Shown here piece by piece: positions 1 to 8,603 of a stretch of DNA of 64,000 bases. The stretch is from Spirosoma terrae (GTDB lineage: Bacteria > Bacteroidota > Bacteroidia > Cytophagales > Spirosomataceae). The notes under the pieces were generated by a model. That model saw only the letters and a program-made list of their open reading frames with translations, searched no databases and was not told where the DNA came from. Within the stretch, counting starts at the first letter, position 1; every line of letters begins with the position of its first letter. The stretch covers positions 117,484 through 181,483 of the forward strand of contig NZ_JAAFZH010000016.1 of NCBI RefSeq assembly GCF_010435915.1, read 5' to 3'. The translations under genes and the position numbers were made by a program.

Positions 1-2
1 TT

Positions 3-281
3 CTTTCCTCGGTTATTAGCGTCAGTGCCATCTTATCAACTGGCGGAACCGCCCTACCCTTACTGCATATCATGTCTGGCGCGGGCTTGAGCGTGTTAGT
101 GCCTACCCTATGCTCAACCCTTTTATCGACCGACGAAAAAATAGAACTGATTGATAAGGAATACCGGGAGCGTTACCGTTGCCCTAACCCCGAATGCCGC
201 GATCCATTTGGTACCCGGGAGTGGGAATTTCTGGCCCGTCAGAAAACCTGCCGACGCTGCCAGGCAGTTTGGGTAAATTAA
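3..281 (+). CDS. C-terminal part of a zinc-ribbon protein (possible TerY-type), cut by left edge
   Basis: This reading frame is open from the window edge, so the gene begins upstream; an ATG at 72 is internal to the open frame and need not be the start. The visible 92 residues hold a small, hydrophobic, Ser/Gly-rich stretch followed by two cysteine pairs (CPNPEC, then CRRC about 20 residues later) that look like a zinc ribbon. In TerY-type proteins a vWA domain is followed by a zinc ribbon of this kind and is encoded beside PP2C and kinase genes, which is also the context here. The vWA domain itself would lie outside the window, so this name is an inference. It is co-directional with the signalling cluster downstream. 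Confidence 0.55.
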   Translation, partial: LSSVISVSAILSTGGTALPLLHIMSGAGLSVLVPTLCSTLLSTDEKIELIDKEYRERYRCPNPECRDPFGTREWEFLARQKTCRRCQAVWVN

Positions 282-350
282 TTCCTATTCACTCATTTAC
301 CTTCTTTGACCTCATCCTATATAGAGGTGCAATGCAAAAAACCTGCTACT

Positions 351-1286
351 ATGACTACTATCTCCAATCAATCAGAATTACAAACCGACACCTACGCTAT
401 GCCACGACCATCTACTTCTGTTTCACCAGGCTTAACTGCCGACAAAAAGAAAATGCTCGGCATTTCGGCCGCTGCCCTGCTTTTAGGCGGCTCAGCCTGG
501 GCTGTTGCTAAAAAAATCCAGGAAAAAGGTCCAGAAGATCCAGCACCTTTAGATCCAGTTCAAAACCCAAATCCTACGGCTAGTCTTCCCGATGAACTAG
601 ACGTAGCGGGTAAAGTACTCGATACCATGCCATTTGATGAGGCTTTCAAAACTGCCCGCGAGGAAGTAGGCGTTGGGGGCGTATTTAGCTGGCATGGTCG
701 CTGGTACAATACGTTTGAGAAAGAAGAATGGAATGGGCTATCGCTGGATCAGCGTCATGAATTTCTGGAAATGGTGACACAGGAAGAATTACCTTTCAAA
801 CCTTACCACCAGGCCGTAGCTATCAACCACTCAACAGACGTAGCATCACCACCGGCTACGGTTATTGAAGGTCACATGAACGGTCAACGCGTTATGGGCC
901 TTGATTTTAATCGGGATGGTGTTATCGATACACTGGTGATGGATGGAAAAGATGGCTATACCTACAGAGTCGTTGACGCATCGGGCGATGACAGATTGGA
1001 TACGCTATTACGCTATGATTCGCTAAACGGCGAGTTAGTCGAAATTGAAAAGTTAGATGATCCATTCATTTTGGGCAACGATCAGTTCAGCCAGGACTTG
1101 GAAGAAAGTATGTCTCGTGAAATCGTCGATTCAATTCTGGAGCCAGAACTAGTTTCCGAGCCAACTGAGGCTTTGGCTGTCGATGAACATCATACCGTTG
1201 ATGATGACAACGATACGCTCGGCAATTCGTATGACGACGACGATACGTATAATAATCATGGTGATGTTCAGGATATGGATGAGTAA
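351..1286 (+). CDS. membrane-anchored acidic protein with EF-hand-like loops
   Basis: No family is recognised. The ATG at 351 is preferred over a TTG at 306 in the same frame. A short polar N-terminus is followed by one hydrophobic segment (about residues 33-52, LGISAAALLLGGSAW) and then a soluble region. In the middle two Asp-rich loops (DFNRDGVIDT and DASGDDRLDT) resemble EF-hand or dockerin calcium-binding loops. The last 40 or so residues are strongly acidic, with runs of Asp. The gene ends 5 bp before the FHA gene, so it is probably part of the same transcript. The architecture suggests an anchored calcium-responsive or scaffold protein, but that is inference. Confidence 0.75.
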   Translation: MTTISNQSELQTDTYAMPRPSTSVSPGLTADKKKMLGISAAALLLGGSAWAVAKKIQEKGPEDPAPLDPVQNPNPTASLPDELDVAGKVLDTMPFDEAFKTAREEVGVGGVFSWHGRWYNTFEKEEWNGLSLDQRHEFLEMVTQEELPFKPYHQAVAINHSTDVASPPATVIEGHMNGQRVMGLDFNRDGVIDTLVMDGKDGYTYRVVDASGDDRLDTLLRYDSLNGELVEIEKLDDPFILGNDQFSQDLEESMSREIVDSILEPELVSEPTEALAVDEHHTVDDDNDTLGNSYDDDDTYNNHGDVQDMDE

Positions 1287-1291
1287 GCGGT

Positions 1292-1894
1292 ATGAGTGGA
1301 TTCAGAACAACACTAATTAATTGCCAGCAGTGCGGCCGCCGAATTATGGTCCGCCCCTCCGACGCTGAACGCGGCTCAATCAAATGCTCGCATATTGGCT
1401 GCGGTGCGATCAATACGTTAGCAACCGGTTCTTATTTCGACGAAACTATTGTACGTGGACTGCCAGGCTTTGGTCAGTTAACGTATCTCAATGAGCCAAG
1501 CACTACGTATCCGCTTCAATTTGGACGTAACGTTATCGGTACGTCCGAACTGGCAACTATTCGGGTCGATCGATTTATGCACAACGGCAAGTGCTTCATC
1601 AGCCGCCGACATTGTACACTAACCATTACGTTCGACAAATGGGCCGGTACGTTACGGTATCAACTGGAAGATGGGTTCGCAGACCCCGACAGTGGGGAAA
1701 AGCAGTTTAGCCTGAACGGTACGTCACTGAACCATATTGCCCTTCAAAAAACCGAAATTATCGATGTGGCTGATGGCGGCATCATTACGCTGGGTGGAGC
1801 CGATCGTTTTCAGTTAACCCACTACCTAATTGAGCCCGTCATGCTCAACACCTATAAAGTTGAGCTGGCCTTTAATCCCGACCACACCCAATAG
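1292..1894 (+). CDS. FHA-domain protein with N-terminal zinc knuckle
   Basis: A 200-residue cytoplasmic protein. Four cysteines (C11, C14, C32, C37) form a probable zinc ribbon. A forkhead-associated domain follows, with FGRN at 77-80, SRRH at 104-107 and NGT at 142-144, the conserved phosphothreonine-binding positions of the family. FHA domains read phosphothreonine, so the natural partner is the Ser/Thr kinase 1.6 kb downstream, with the PP2C gene 2 bp away as the eraser. The spacing (5 bp before, 2 bp after) supports one operon. The zinc knuckle may dock partners, which is inferred. The FHA assignment is firm from motifs. Confidence 0.88.
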   Translation: MSGFRTTLINCQQCGRRIMVRPSDAERGSIKCSHIGCGAINTLATGSYFDETIVRGLPGFGQLTYLNEPSTTYPLQFGRNVIGTSELATIRVDRFMHNGKCFISRRHCTLTITFDKWAGTLRYQLEDGFADPDSGEKQFSLNGTSLNHIALQKTEIIDVADGGIITLGGADRFQLTHYLIEPVMLNTYKVELAFNPDHTQ

Positions 1895-1896
1895 GT

Positions 1897-2706
1897 ATGT
1901 TTATTGAGCCAACAATACCGGTTGCCTTTTCCCATATCGGTCAACGGGCAGTTAATCAGGATTCGATCTATCCGGCTGTCGGTCAGGCTACCGACCAGAG
2001 TCAGTTGTTTATTGTTTGTGATGGAATGGGTGGTGCTGACAAAGGGGAAATTGCCAGTCAGCTCTTATGCGAAGCATTTGTTACATATGCTACGTCAGCG
2101 AATCAACAGTTCGCTGACTCGACGCAGCTGTCGGCGGCTCTGGCTCTGGCTTATCAGGCCTACGACAACTACCTGAAACAGCATCCATTTGTCAGTAGAA
2201 TGGGGTCTACGCTCGCCTTATTACAATTCCACGAACAGGGCGCAACAATAGCGCATATTGGCGATAGTCGAGTGTACCAGCTACGTAACGGTGCGATTAT
2301 TTTTCAGACCCAGGACCATAAGCAGGTTAACGATATGGTAGAAGCCGGGATTATTACTGCTACGCAGGCCATAACCCATCCCTGGCGAAACAGACTTAGC
2401 CGGGCGGTGGTTGCCAGCGCCGGAACTGACGATGCAGCCTCTGCTAAACCAGATGTTACGTGTCTGACGGATATTCAGGCGGGCGACTATTTCTTTTTGT
2501 GTACAGACGGGGTGCTTGAGCAGGTCGACAATTACGTGCTCGAAACAATTCTGGCGCAGGCCATACCAGACCAGGCTAAAGTCCAGGCTATTCTGTCGCT
2601 ATGCGCCGGACAGACGAAAGATAACTACTCGGGTTATCTGATTGGTATCAACCAGGTCAGAGAAACCAACGCTTTACGGACCTCTGTACTCCCTGAACGA
2701 TGGTAA
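1897..2706 (+). CDS. PP2C-family Ser/Thr protein phosphatase
   Basis: A 269-residue protein, the usual size of a bacterial PP2C (PPM) catalytic domain, without extra domains or signal peptide. Metal-binding and catalytic motifs are visible in order: NQDS (D22), FIVCDGMGGADKG (D42), GDSRVYQLR near residue 120, a TQDH segment, and FFLCTDGV near residue 200. It would remove phosphates from Ser/Thr in the cytoplasm and oppose the kinase encoded at 3517. Its last codons overlap the start of the caspase-like gene by 7 bp, which suggests translational coupling. Confidence 0.93.
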   Translation: MFIEPTIPVAFSHIGQRAVNQDSIYPAVGQATDQSQLFIVCDGMGGADKGEIASQLLCEAFVTYATSANQQFADSTQLSAALALAYQAYDNYLKQHPFVSRMGSTLALLQFHEQGATIAHIGDSRVYQLRNGAIIFQTQDHKQVNDMVEAGIITATQAITHPWRNRLSRAVVASAGTDDAASAKPDVTCLTDIQAGDYFFLCTDGVLEQVDNYVLETILAQAIPDQAKVQAILSLCAGQTKDNYSGYLIGINQVRETNALRTSVLPERW

Positions 2707-3485
2707 CCCTGCTACTACTTTGTCTGAACCTGTTAACTAGCTGGAAAGCCACGGATAGTCCGAACGATACGTATGCCGTTGTGGTTGGCATTTCCGATTA
2801 CCAATCGCTGACTAGCCGGACTGGCGATTTACGATTTGCCGATAGAGACGCCCGACAAATTGTTACGTTCCTGCAATCGAAAGCGGGTGGTTCTGTACCG
2901 TCTGCCCACATTCGTCTGCTCATCAATCGACAGGCAACCAGTGCAACTATAAAGCAATCCTTATCGCTTTTCGAGAAGGCAAAACCAGGCGACCGCGTGA
3001 TATTCTATTTTTCAGGTCATGGCCTTCCGTCCAGTTTTGTACCGTATGATATTCGTCCCGAGAATCAGCAATTACTGGTGACGTACCAAGATATAAAAAC
3101 AGCCTTTCGGCAATCGAAAGCTGCCACAAAACTGTGTATAGCCGATGCCTGTTTGTCGGGTGGGATGGCGGCTCAGAAATCGACCCAGCGAAATTTATCC
3201 CAGACTATGTCGCAGGCTGGCAGTAAAGAGACGAACGTAGCGCTTTTATTGGCCAGCCGGTCAACGCAAAGTGCGGTAGAAGCGAGTCGGCTTTCAGGCG
3301 GAGCGTTTACCCATTATCTGTTACGTGGATTGAACGGACAAGCCGATCTCAACCGGGATCGGATCGTAACCATTCGAGAATTACATCAATACGTTGGCGT
3401 GCGCGTTAAGCAGGCAACCAGGGGCCGGCAAACGCCGATTTTTTATGGCCGTTTTTCCGATAATCTGGGACTAGCTTATCTGTGA
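2700..3485 (+). CDS. exported caspase-like (C14 family) cysteine protease
   Basis: A 261-residue protein with a hydrophobic N-terminus (MVTLLLLCLNLL) that looks like a signal peptide, followed by a caspase/metacaspase p20 fold. The catalytic dyad is intact: His107 in YFSGHG and Cys151 in ADACLSGG. The N-terminal strand VVVGISDY and the segment DRDARQI are also typical. The ATG lies inside the last codons of the phosphatase gene. An active exported peptidase embedded among kinase, phosphatase and FHA genes is unusual; it could process envelope substrates under control of phosphorylation. Substrate and true localisation are unknown. Confidence 0.87.
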   Translation: MVTLLLLCLNLLTSWKATDSPNDTYAVVVGISDYQSLTSRTGDLRFADRDARQIVTFLQSKAGGSVPSAHIRLLINRQATSATIKQSLSLFEKAKPGDRVIFYFSGHGLPSSFVPYDIRPENQQLLVTYQDIKTAFRQSKAATKLCIADACLSGGMAAQKSTQRNLSQTMSQAGSKETNVALLLASRSTQSAVEASRLSGGAFTHYLLRGLNGQADLNRDRIVTIRELHQYVGVRVKQATRGRQTPIFYGRFSDNLGLAYL

Positions 3486-3516
3486 ATCCACTTATGAGCC
3501 TTTGTCATTTTAGTAT

Positions 3517-5700
3517 ATGAGTCAAACGTTTACGTCATTTCAGGACTTCAGGCGACGATATCCGATACGTCCCAACGACGAAGGCTCGTTGTTGGGCAGC
3601 GGTACGTATGGACGGGTCATCAAAGTGGAAGATCAGCTTGAAACGGAGTGGGTAGCCATCAAGATCAGCGAGTTTAAAGGGACGGATGCCAAATCCTTGA
3701 GAGCGGAAGTTGAGCTGGCTCAGCGCATTCCCCGACAAGCCAATATTGCCCGATACGATGCCTGCTATCGGCTCGAAACCGATACAAGCGTCAGCGATTT
3801 TGCCATCATGAAATATTATTCGGATGGTAATCTGGCCGATTTGTTACGTCGCCTGACGCTAACAACCGAGCAGGTGTACGACATCACGAAAGGTATTTTA
3901 CTGGGACTTCAGCACCTCCATCGTCATCGGATTGTTCACCGCGATTTTAAACCCGCCAACATTCTTATCTCGCGCGACAATGCCGGCCGATTTATTCCTA
4001 AAATAGCCGATTTCGGGTTAAGTAAACTCGTCAGCGACGATGAACTCGACAGCTCTGACTTCGACCTGAGCGACGGGCGCGGTACTCCCTCCTATAAAGC
4101 GCCGGAACAGATTGAGGGTAGCCGGGTCAGTTTTAACCTCGACTTATGGGCATTTGGCGTTATCCTCTACGAAATTCTGACCGGCGAGAAACCGTTCAAA
4201 GCCGATCAGCGAAATAGCAGTGAACAATCAGTCCGGCGGGAGATCGAAAAAAAGATTGTTACGGTCGATCTGCCCGTCCGACTAAACAACGTAGCCGAGC
4301 CTTACCAAACCATGATCCGGCGCTGTCTGGTTCGTGATATTCACGAGCGGGTACGGAAAGAAACCGAACTGCTCGACCTGCTCGACTCGATTCCTCAGCT
4401 CTTGAATGAGGCTCAAAAGCTCGCTTCGGCTATGGACTATCAGGCCGCGATTATGCTCTACGAACAGATTCTGGCCAAACGGGAAAATCATGCCGAAGCC
4501 CTGCAACAATTGGAGCAGTGTCGACAACAGCTCAGTGCTAAACAGGTAACCGATCTACTTCAGAAAGCGAATCAACTGGTTTATCAAGAGCAGTTTGAAG
4601 CGGCCAAAGCACTCTTCGAGCAGATTTTACAACTATCGCCCAGGCATCAGGAAGCGGCTCATGGGCTAGTGGTCTGTATTGACCGGCTACGTCCTAAACC
4701 GAAGGTGGTACTTGAAACCGAATCAACTGATGCCTATCAGATCGATACGTATCAGGAAGAACGTACCGACGCATACATAGTTCCTCCCCTAAAAGCGATT
4801 ATTGACCAACCTGTTCAACCAAAAGCAGAGACTGACGTAACCGATGTAAACCCAACAAAAAGCAGCCAACCAGAACCAATGGTTCGGCCAGTCGGACCAC
4901 CGAAACCACCAACGGGGATTCCTTATAAGCCCATACTGGCGGGGGTTGTCTTGATTAGTCTGGCCGGATTAGGATACTACGTATTGGGACCAGAGTCGAC
5001 CAGTACGTCAGAAATACAAAAGTCGACAGTCGATACTGTAGCAATTGCACCACCGACTTCTGAGAGAAAGTCAGAGTACACTGTGCCCAATCCAATTCCC
5101 GCAATCCCTAACGAATCCAAAAACGACCTGAAACAACGTATCGACGTAGCGTTAGCCAAGGCCCGACAAGCCTATTTGAGAGAAGACTATGAATTGGCAC
5201 TTACGTTTACTAGAAGTGCACTCTTGTTGGACCCAAGCCGGAAGGACGTATCGTCACTACAGAACGTAGTAGAAAAAAAACTAGCAGAAAAACAGCCGGA
5301 AGATAAGTCTGAAAGCAAAAATCCACCTGTTACGGAATCGAATCCAAAGCAGGACGCTACAGAAGTCAAACCTGAAACGCCGAAAGAAGCTCCCGCCGAT
5401 CCGCAAAAAGTTGCTCAGCAGCAATACGATCAATTAATTGAGGAAGGTGTAAAAGCGATTGCGAAGGGCAACGATAAGGCCAAGGCTGTTGCCAGTTTCA
5501 ACAGCGCCCGCGCTTTAACCAAAGAACATAGCCTCAGTACCTCCAAAGCCGACGCTGCCTACAATGAGTATATGTCTAAAGGCAATCGAATTTTCAGCAA
5601 TGATGAATTTGAGGGAGCCAAAGAATGGTATAAAGTCGCTCAGGCATTGAAAGACACACGCGAAGTTCAATCAAAAATTAAACTCTGTAACAACCAATAA
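3517..5700 (+). CDS. transmembrane Ser/Thr protein kinase with TPRs
   Basis: A 727-residue Hanks-type kinase. The catalytic domain (about 20-295) is complete: Gly loop GSGTYG (27-32), Lys49 in VAIK, Glu64, HRDFKPAN (141-148, Asp143), DFG (165-167) and APE (195-197). Its TPR-like segments (about 300-385) precede a Pro-rich linker and a single membrane segment near 470-489 (LAGVVLISLAGLGYYVL). The outer part is Lys/Glu/Pro-rich and carries more TPR-like helices. The topology is kinase inside, TPR sensor or docking region outside. It follows the caspase gene by 31 bp and precedes a TPR membrane protein by 9 bp, so the set is likely one operon with the phosphatase as antagonist. Confidence 0.93.
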   Translation: MSQTFTSFQDFRRRYPIRPNDEGSLLGSGTYGRVIKVEDQLETEWVAIKISEFKGTDAKSLRAEVELAQRIPRQANIARYDACYRLETDTSVSDFAIMKYYSDGNLADLLRRLTLTTEQVYDITKGILLGLQHLHRHRIVHRDFKPANILISRDNAGRFIPKIADFGLSKLVSDDELDSSDFDLSDGRGTPSYKAPEQIEGSRVSFNLDLWAFGVILYEILTGEKPFKADQRNSSEQSVRREIEKKIVTVDLPVRLNNVAEPYQTMIRRCLVRDIHERVRKETELLDLLDSIPQLLNEAQKLASAMDYQAAIMLYEQILAKRENHAEALQQLEQCRQQLSAKQVTDLLQKANQLVYQEQFEAAKALFEQILQLSPRHQEAAHGLVVCIDRLRPKPKVVLETESTDAYQIDTYQEERTDAYIVPPLKAIIDQPVQPKAETDVTDVNPTKSSQPEPMVRPVGPPKPPTGIPYKPILAGVVLISLAGLGYYVLGPESTSTSEIQKSTVDTVAIAPPTSERKSEYTVPNPIPAIPNESKNDLKQRIDVALAKARQAYLREDYELALTFTRSALLLDPSRKDVSSLQNVVEKKLAEKQPEDKSESKNPPVTESNPKQDATEVKPETPKEAPADPQKVAQQQYDQLIEEGVKAIAKGNDKAKAVASFNSARALTKEHSLSTSKADAAYNEYMSKGNRIFSNDEFEGAKEWYKVAQALKDTREVQSKIKLCNNQ

Positions 5701-5709
5701 TCCACTCGA

Positions 5710-6615
5710 ATGACCAAATCGTTTTACCTCATAATCCTTTTGGTGTGTTTAACAACAACCGTAACATCAACCTTAGCCGAAAGTCGGCTCAAAGCATCAA
5801 GCTCTATCGCCGACGACGAATATGATCGCTATAAAAAGAAAGGCGACGACTTTTTCAACGAAGGTAAGTATCTGGAAGCCCGTCGGCAGTATCAGAACTG
5901 CCTGGAAGTGCCGGGATTTGAAGAAGACAAATACGCTAAAGAGAAAATCGAAGACTGCACAAATGCTTTAAACTTTCGCCAGCAGGCGTCTGATGCGTTA
6001 GCGCAGAATAAACCCCAGGAAGCCGTTCAACTGCTTGATCAGTTACTGAAGCTAAACCCAAATGACCAGATTACAACAAACCAGATTGGGGACTTTTACG
6101 AGCAGGAAGGCAATAAATTAGTTAGGCAAAAAAAGCTACAGGACGCATTGGTAAGCTATAAAAAAGCCCTACGATATACGACCATTCCTACTCGCAGAGC
6201 ATCAATTGAAATTCAAATCGCAAACATTGATCATGGCCCATCCAATAAAATAGGCCTCAAGGTGGCAACAGGTGTAGTGGCCGTTGGAGCAGGCGTTTTT
6301 GCCGTATTACTACGTAACGATTTTCAGAACAAACTAAGCACGTTAAGCCAGGTTAGTCAGACCACAGATCCCACCGGTTCCGGTATCATCGCCGACCCTG
6401 TTTTATATGATCAATATAATACGGCGTATAAAGCGGTCGAAGAGGCCCAGAAAAAAAACGGATTGTATAAAGCCAGCCTTGGTCTAGCCGCCGTGGCAAC
6501 CGTAGCCGAGCTGTACTTGCTACTCCATAAAAATCGGAAAGCTCCTCGCCCCACTGGGTTTAACTGGCAACCGGCTTCACAATCGCTGGGTCTGGCCATC
6601 CGCTATACGTTTTAA
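5710..6615 (+). CDS. exported TPR protein with C-terminal hydrophobic helices
   Basis: A 301-residue protein with a signal peptide (about 1-23) and helical TPR-like repeats in the first half, including a FFNEGKYLEARRQY type unit that resembles those of the upstream kinase. Two hydrophobic segments follow (about 181-201, VATGVVAVGAGVFAVLL, and about 253-270). The chain ends in IRYTF, a C-terminal aromatic as in many outer-membrane proteins, although no barrel is evident. The gene starts 9 bp after the kinase stop. The shared TPR theme suggests that it is a partner of the kinase sensor region; this is inference. Confidence 0.78.
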   Translation: MTKSFYLIILLVCLTTTVTSTLAESRLKASSSIADDEYDRYKKKGDDFFNEGKYLEARRQYQNCLEVPGFEEDKYAKEKIEDCTNALNFRQQASDALAQNKPQEAVQLLDQLLKLNPNDQITTNQIGDFYEQEGNKLVRQKKLQDALVSYKKALRYTTIPTRRASIEIQIANIDHGPSNKIGLKVATGVVAVGAGVFAVLLRNDFQNKLSTLSQVSQTTDPTGSGIIADPVLYDQYNTAYKAVEEAQKKNGLYKASLGLAAVATVAELYLLLHKNRKAPRPTGFNWQPASQSLGLAIRYTF

Positions 6616-6648
6616 ATCCAACACCACTTCAGACGACATTTCCCTTTT

Positions 6649-8316
6649 ATGAAATCGCGTAACATCTCTACCCTATTCAGTCTTATTTTTTGCGTAATCG
6701 GTGGTCTTTTCCTGTGGGCCTGCGACCCGTGGGAGCTGCCCGGCAAAAAATCGAAGCGTGAATGTACACCCCCCTCCGGCAATCTGGCCGCCCAGATTCA
6801 GCAACGGAAAGTTGATTTTTCGATTGCCAACAGCGCGGGTACAATCGATCAGATTTCCTGGAATTTTGGCAATGGCAGCAGCACCGAAACAACAGGAACG
6901 ACAGCCAGTTACACCTACCCGACCTCTGGTACGTATACCGTAACGGCTAATCTGAGCAATACCTGCAAGCAATCTATTACCCTCACTCGGGAAATTGTTG
7001 TCAGCGATGCGGTACCTCCGACTGTTACGTTGCAACCCGCCACTGATATTAATCCCAACACAGCAAATATACAGATGACTGTTACCGCCAACGGTAATGC
7101 AACCATTACCGAATATGGCATTACGTATTCAAAAACAAGTAATCCTCCTGTCGCAAGAGTTGACGCCACAATACCGATTTCGGCATCAGTGGCCCTTAAT
7201 ACATCCATTCCGTTTTCGTTGACAGGGCTAGACGCAAATACCGTGTACTACGTCCGCAGCTACGCCAGAAATTCAGCAGGCATAGGATACAGTTCTGTTG
7301 TGCAAAACTTCCGTACAGGCACGAAACCAGCTATATCTATCACTGGCAATCCAACCGCCGGGGTATCGACAGCTGCAGTCAATTTTGTTCTAAACAACGC
7401 TGGCAATCCGGCGGCCGTTACGTATGGTGTGCTCTACTCGTCCACGTCAAGCACACCCGACATGGATAATGCTGGGCCAGGTGTTACGGTCAGCAATCCA
7501 AACGTAGGTGCTAACACAGCAGTTAACCTAACTAACTTACAGCCAAACACTACGTATTACTGCCGACCCTATGCCAAACTCGCTTCTGGAGAGATCGTTT
7601 ATGGCGACATCGTATCATTCAAAACGCAGATCGATACGGTAGCCGATGGTTTGGTCGCTTATTTACATTTCACTAACCGGTCTTTAGTCGATGCAACTGG
7701 CAATGGAAATGACGCCATACTAGTTGATAATCCTGGCTTTACCACAGATCGTAGGGGTAATCCCAACGCAGCTATTTTACTGGATGGCATTAATGACTAC
7801 TTCTACATGGCCGAAAACAGCACACTTCGGCCCGACGCTTTTACCATTAGCATCTGGATAAGACCCAGTGCTATCAACAACGTGAATAATCGCATGCAGA
7901 TTTATAACAAATCACGTTGGAGCGATAGTAACTTTGAGATGTATAGCTCGCTGGTCAAAATCAATGAAACAGGGCCCGGTCTTACGTTTATGACCAACGT
8001 TAAGCAAAACAGTAATTGCGAGGTAGCCAAAGGCTGGCAAAGCTTTCAGTTTAGCAACAACCCCACACTTGATCAATGGCACCACCTTGTACTTGTCTAT
8101 TCTGGCCGGACAAGCAAAATGTATTTCGATAATGCTTTAATGGATCAGAACAACAACCTACCAGCCAATAATATCGATAAATGCCCTGGTGGTGAGTTAA
8201 AGTTTGGTGCTCAGATCAAAGATTTCCCTAATTATTTCAAGGGAGCTATGGACGAAATACGGATCTACCGTCGAGCATTATCAGACAGCGAAATACAAAC
8301 GTTATATAATCAATAA
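6649..8316 (+). CDS. surface lipoprotein with PKD, FN3-like and LamG domains (copy 1)
   Basis: A 555-residue lipoprotein. The signal peptide ends in a lipobox, FLWAC, with Cys25 as the lipidation site. A PKD-like domain follows (about 49-118, with WNFGNGSS and SGTYTV), then two FN3-like modules with the recurring phrase NTTYYCRPYAKL, then a LamG/concanavalin-like domain (about 330-555, ending DEIRIYRRALSDSEIQ). Such proteins bind glycans or proteins at the cell surface. It follows the TPR gene by 33 bp and is strongly similar along its whole length to the next gene. No enzyme motif is seen. Confidence 0.85.
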   Translation: MKSRNISTLFSLIFCVIGGLFLWACDPWELPGKKSKRECTPPSGNLAAQIQQRKVDFSIANSAGTIDQISWNFGNGSSTETTGTTASYTYPTSGTYTVTANLSNTCKQSITLTREIVVSDAVPPTVTLQPATDINPNTANIQMTVTANGNATITEYGITYSKTSNPPVARVDATIPISASVALNTSIPFSLTGLDANTVYYVRSYARNSAGIGYSSVVQNFRTGTKPAISITGNPTAGVSTAAVNFVLNNAGNPAAVTYGVLYSSTSSTPDMDNAGPGVTVSNPNVGANTAVNLTNLQPNTTYYCRPYAKLASGEIVYGDIVSFKTQIDTVADGLVAYLHFTNRSLVDATGNGNDAILVDNPGFTTDRRGNPNAAILLDGINDYFYMAENSTLRPDAFTISIWIRPSAINNVNNRMQIYNKSRWSDSNFEMYSSLVKINETGPGLTFMTNVKQNSNCEVAKGWQSFQFSNNPTLDQWHHLVLVYSGRTSKMYFDNALMDQNNNLPANNIDKCPGGELKFGAQIKDFPNYFKGAMDEIRIYRRALSDSEIQTLYNQ

Positions 8317-8318
8317 CA

Positions 8319-8407
8319 CTAACTGAATTTCTGCAACACACGTTGCATCTGTTTAGTAAATAAATTCGCCCTGTCGACGCTGATACGTGTCAGTATCGGC
8401 AGGGCTA
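8319..8407 (-). pseudogene. decayed 3' remnant of the sigma-linked TPR gene
   Basis: Read on the minus strand, this stretch translates to ALPILTRISVDRANLF and then QRVLQKFS followed by a stop. It aligns in frame with the C-terminal 30 residues of the gene at 10271-11059 (ALPILKRISTDKANPF, ERVLQKIK, stop). At the DNA level roughly two thirds of positions match, including CTGATACGT and ATCGGCAGGGCT. Its position after lipoprotein copy 1 equals that of the intact gene after copy 2. This indicates that the duplicated block included the end of the neighbouring gene. The rest of the spacer to 8603 shows no clear match. Confidence 0.75.
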
Positions 8408-8603
8408 AATATAGGGGCAGGTATCGTAGTCGTTAGAACAGCCGTTTGTACTGCTTCTATGTAATGAGCCGTCACATTAGCCAATTGGTTGGTCCTCCAG
8501 CAACCGGCGTCATTGCCGATCGTGGTCTTTATCAACAGTGCGAGAATAAAGGCCACTAAAGACGCCAAACGAAAAATAGGATTGCACAAGGCCAGCTTTT
8601 ATC

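Noticed and set aside
8353..8589. Minus-strand small gene in the lipoprotein spacer
   Set aside because: The frame that matches the downstream TPR gene is a different one; the open frame is a by-product of the decayed remnant and reads without family pattern.
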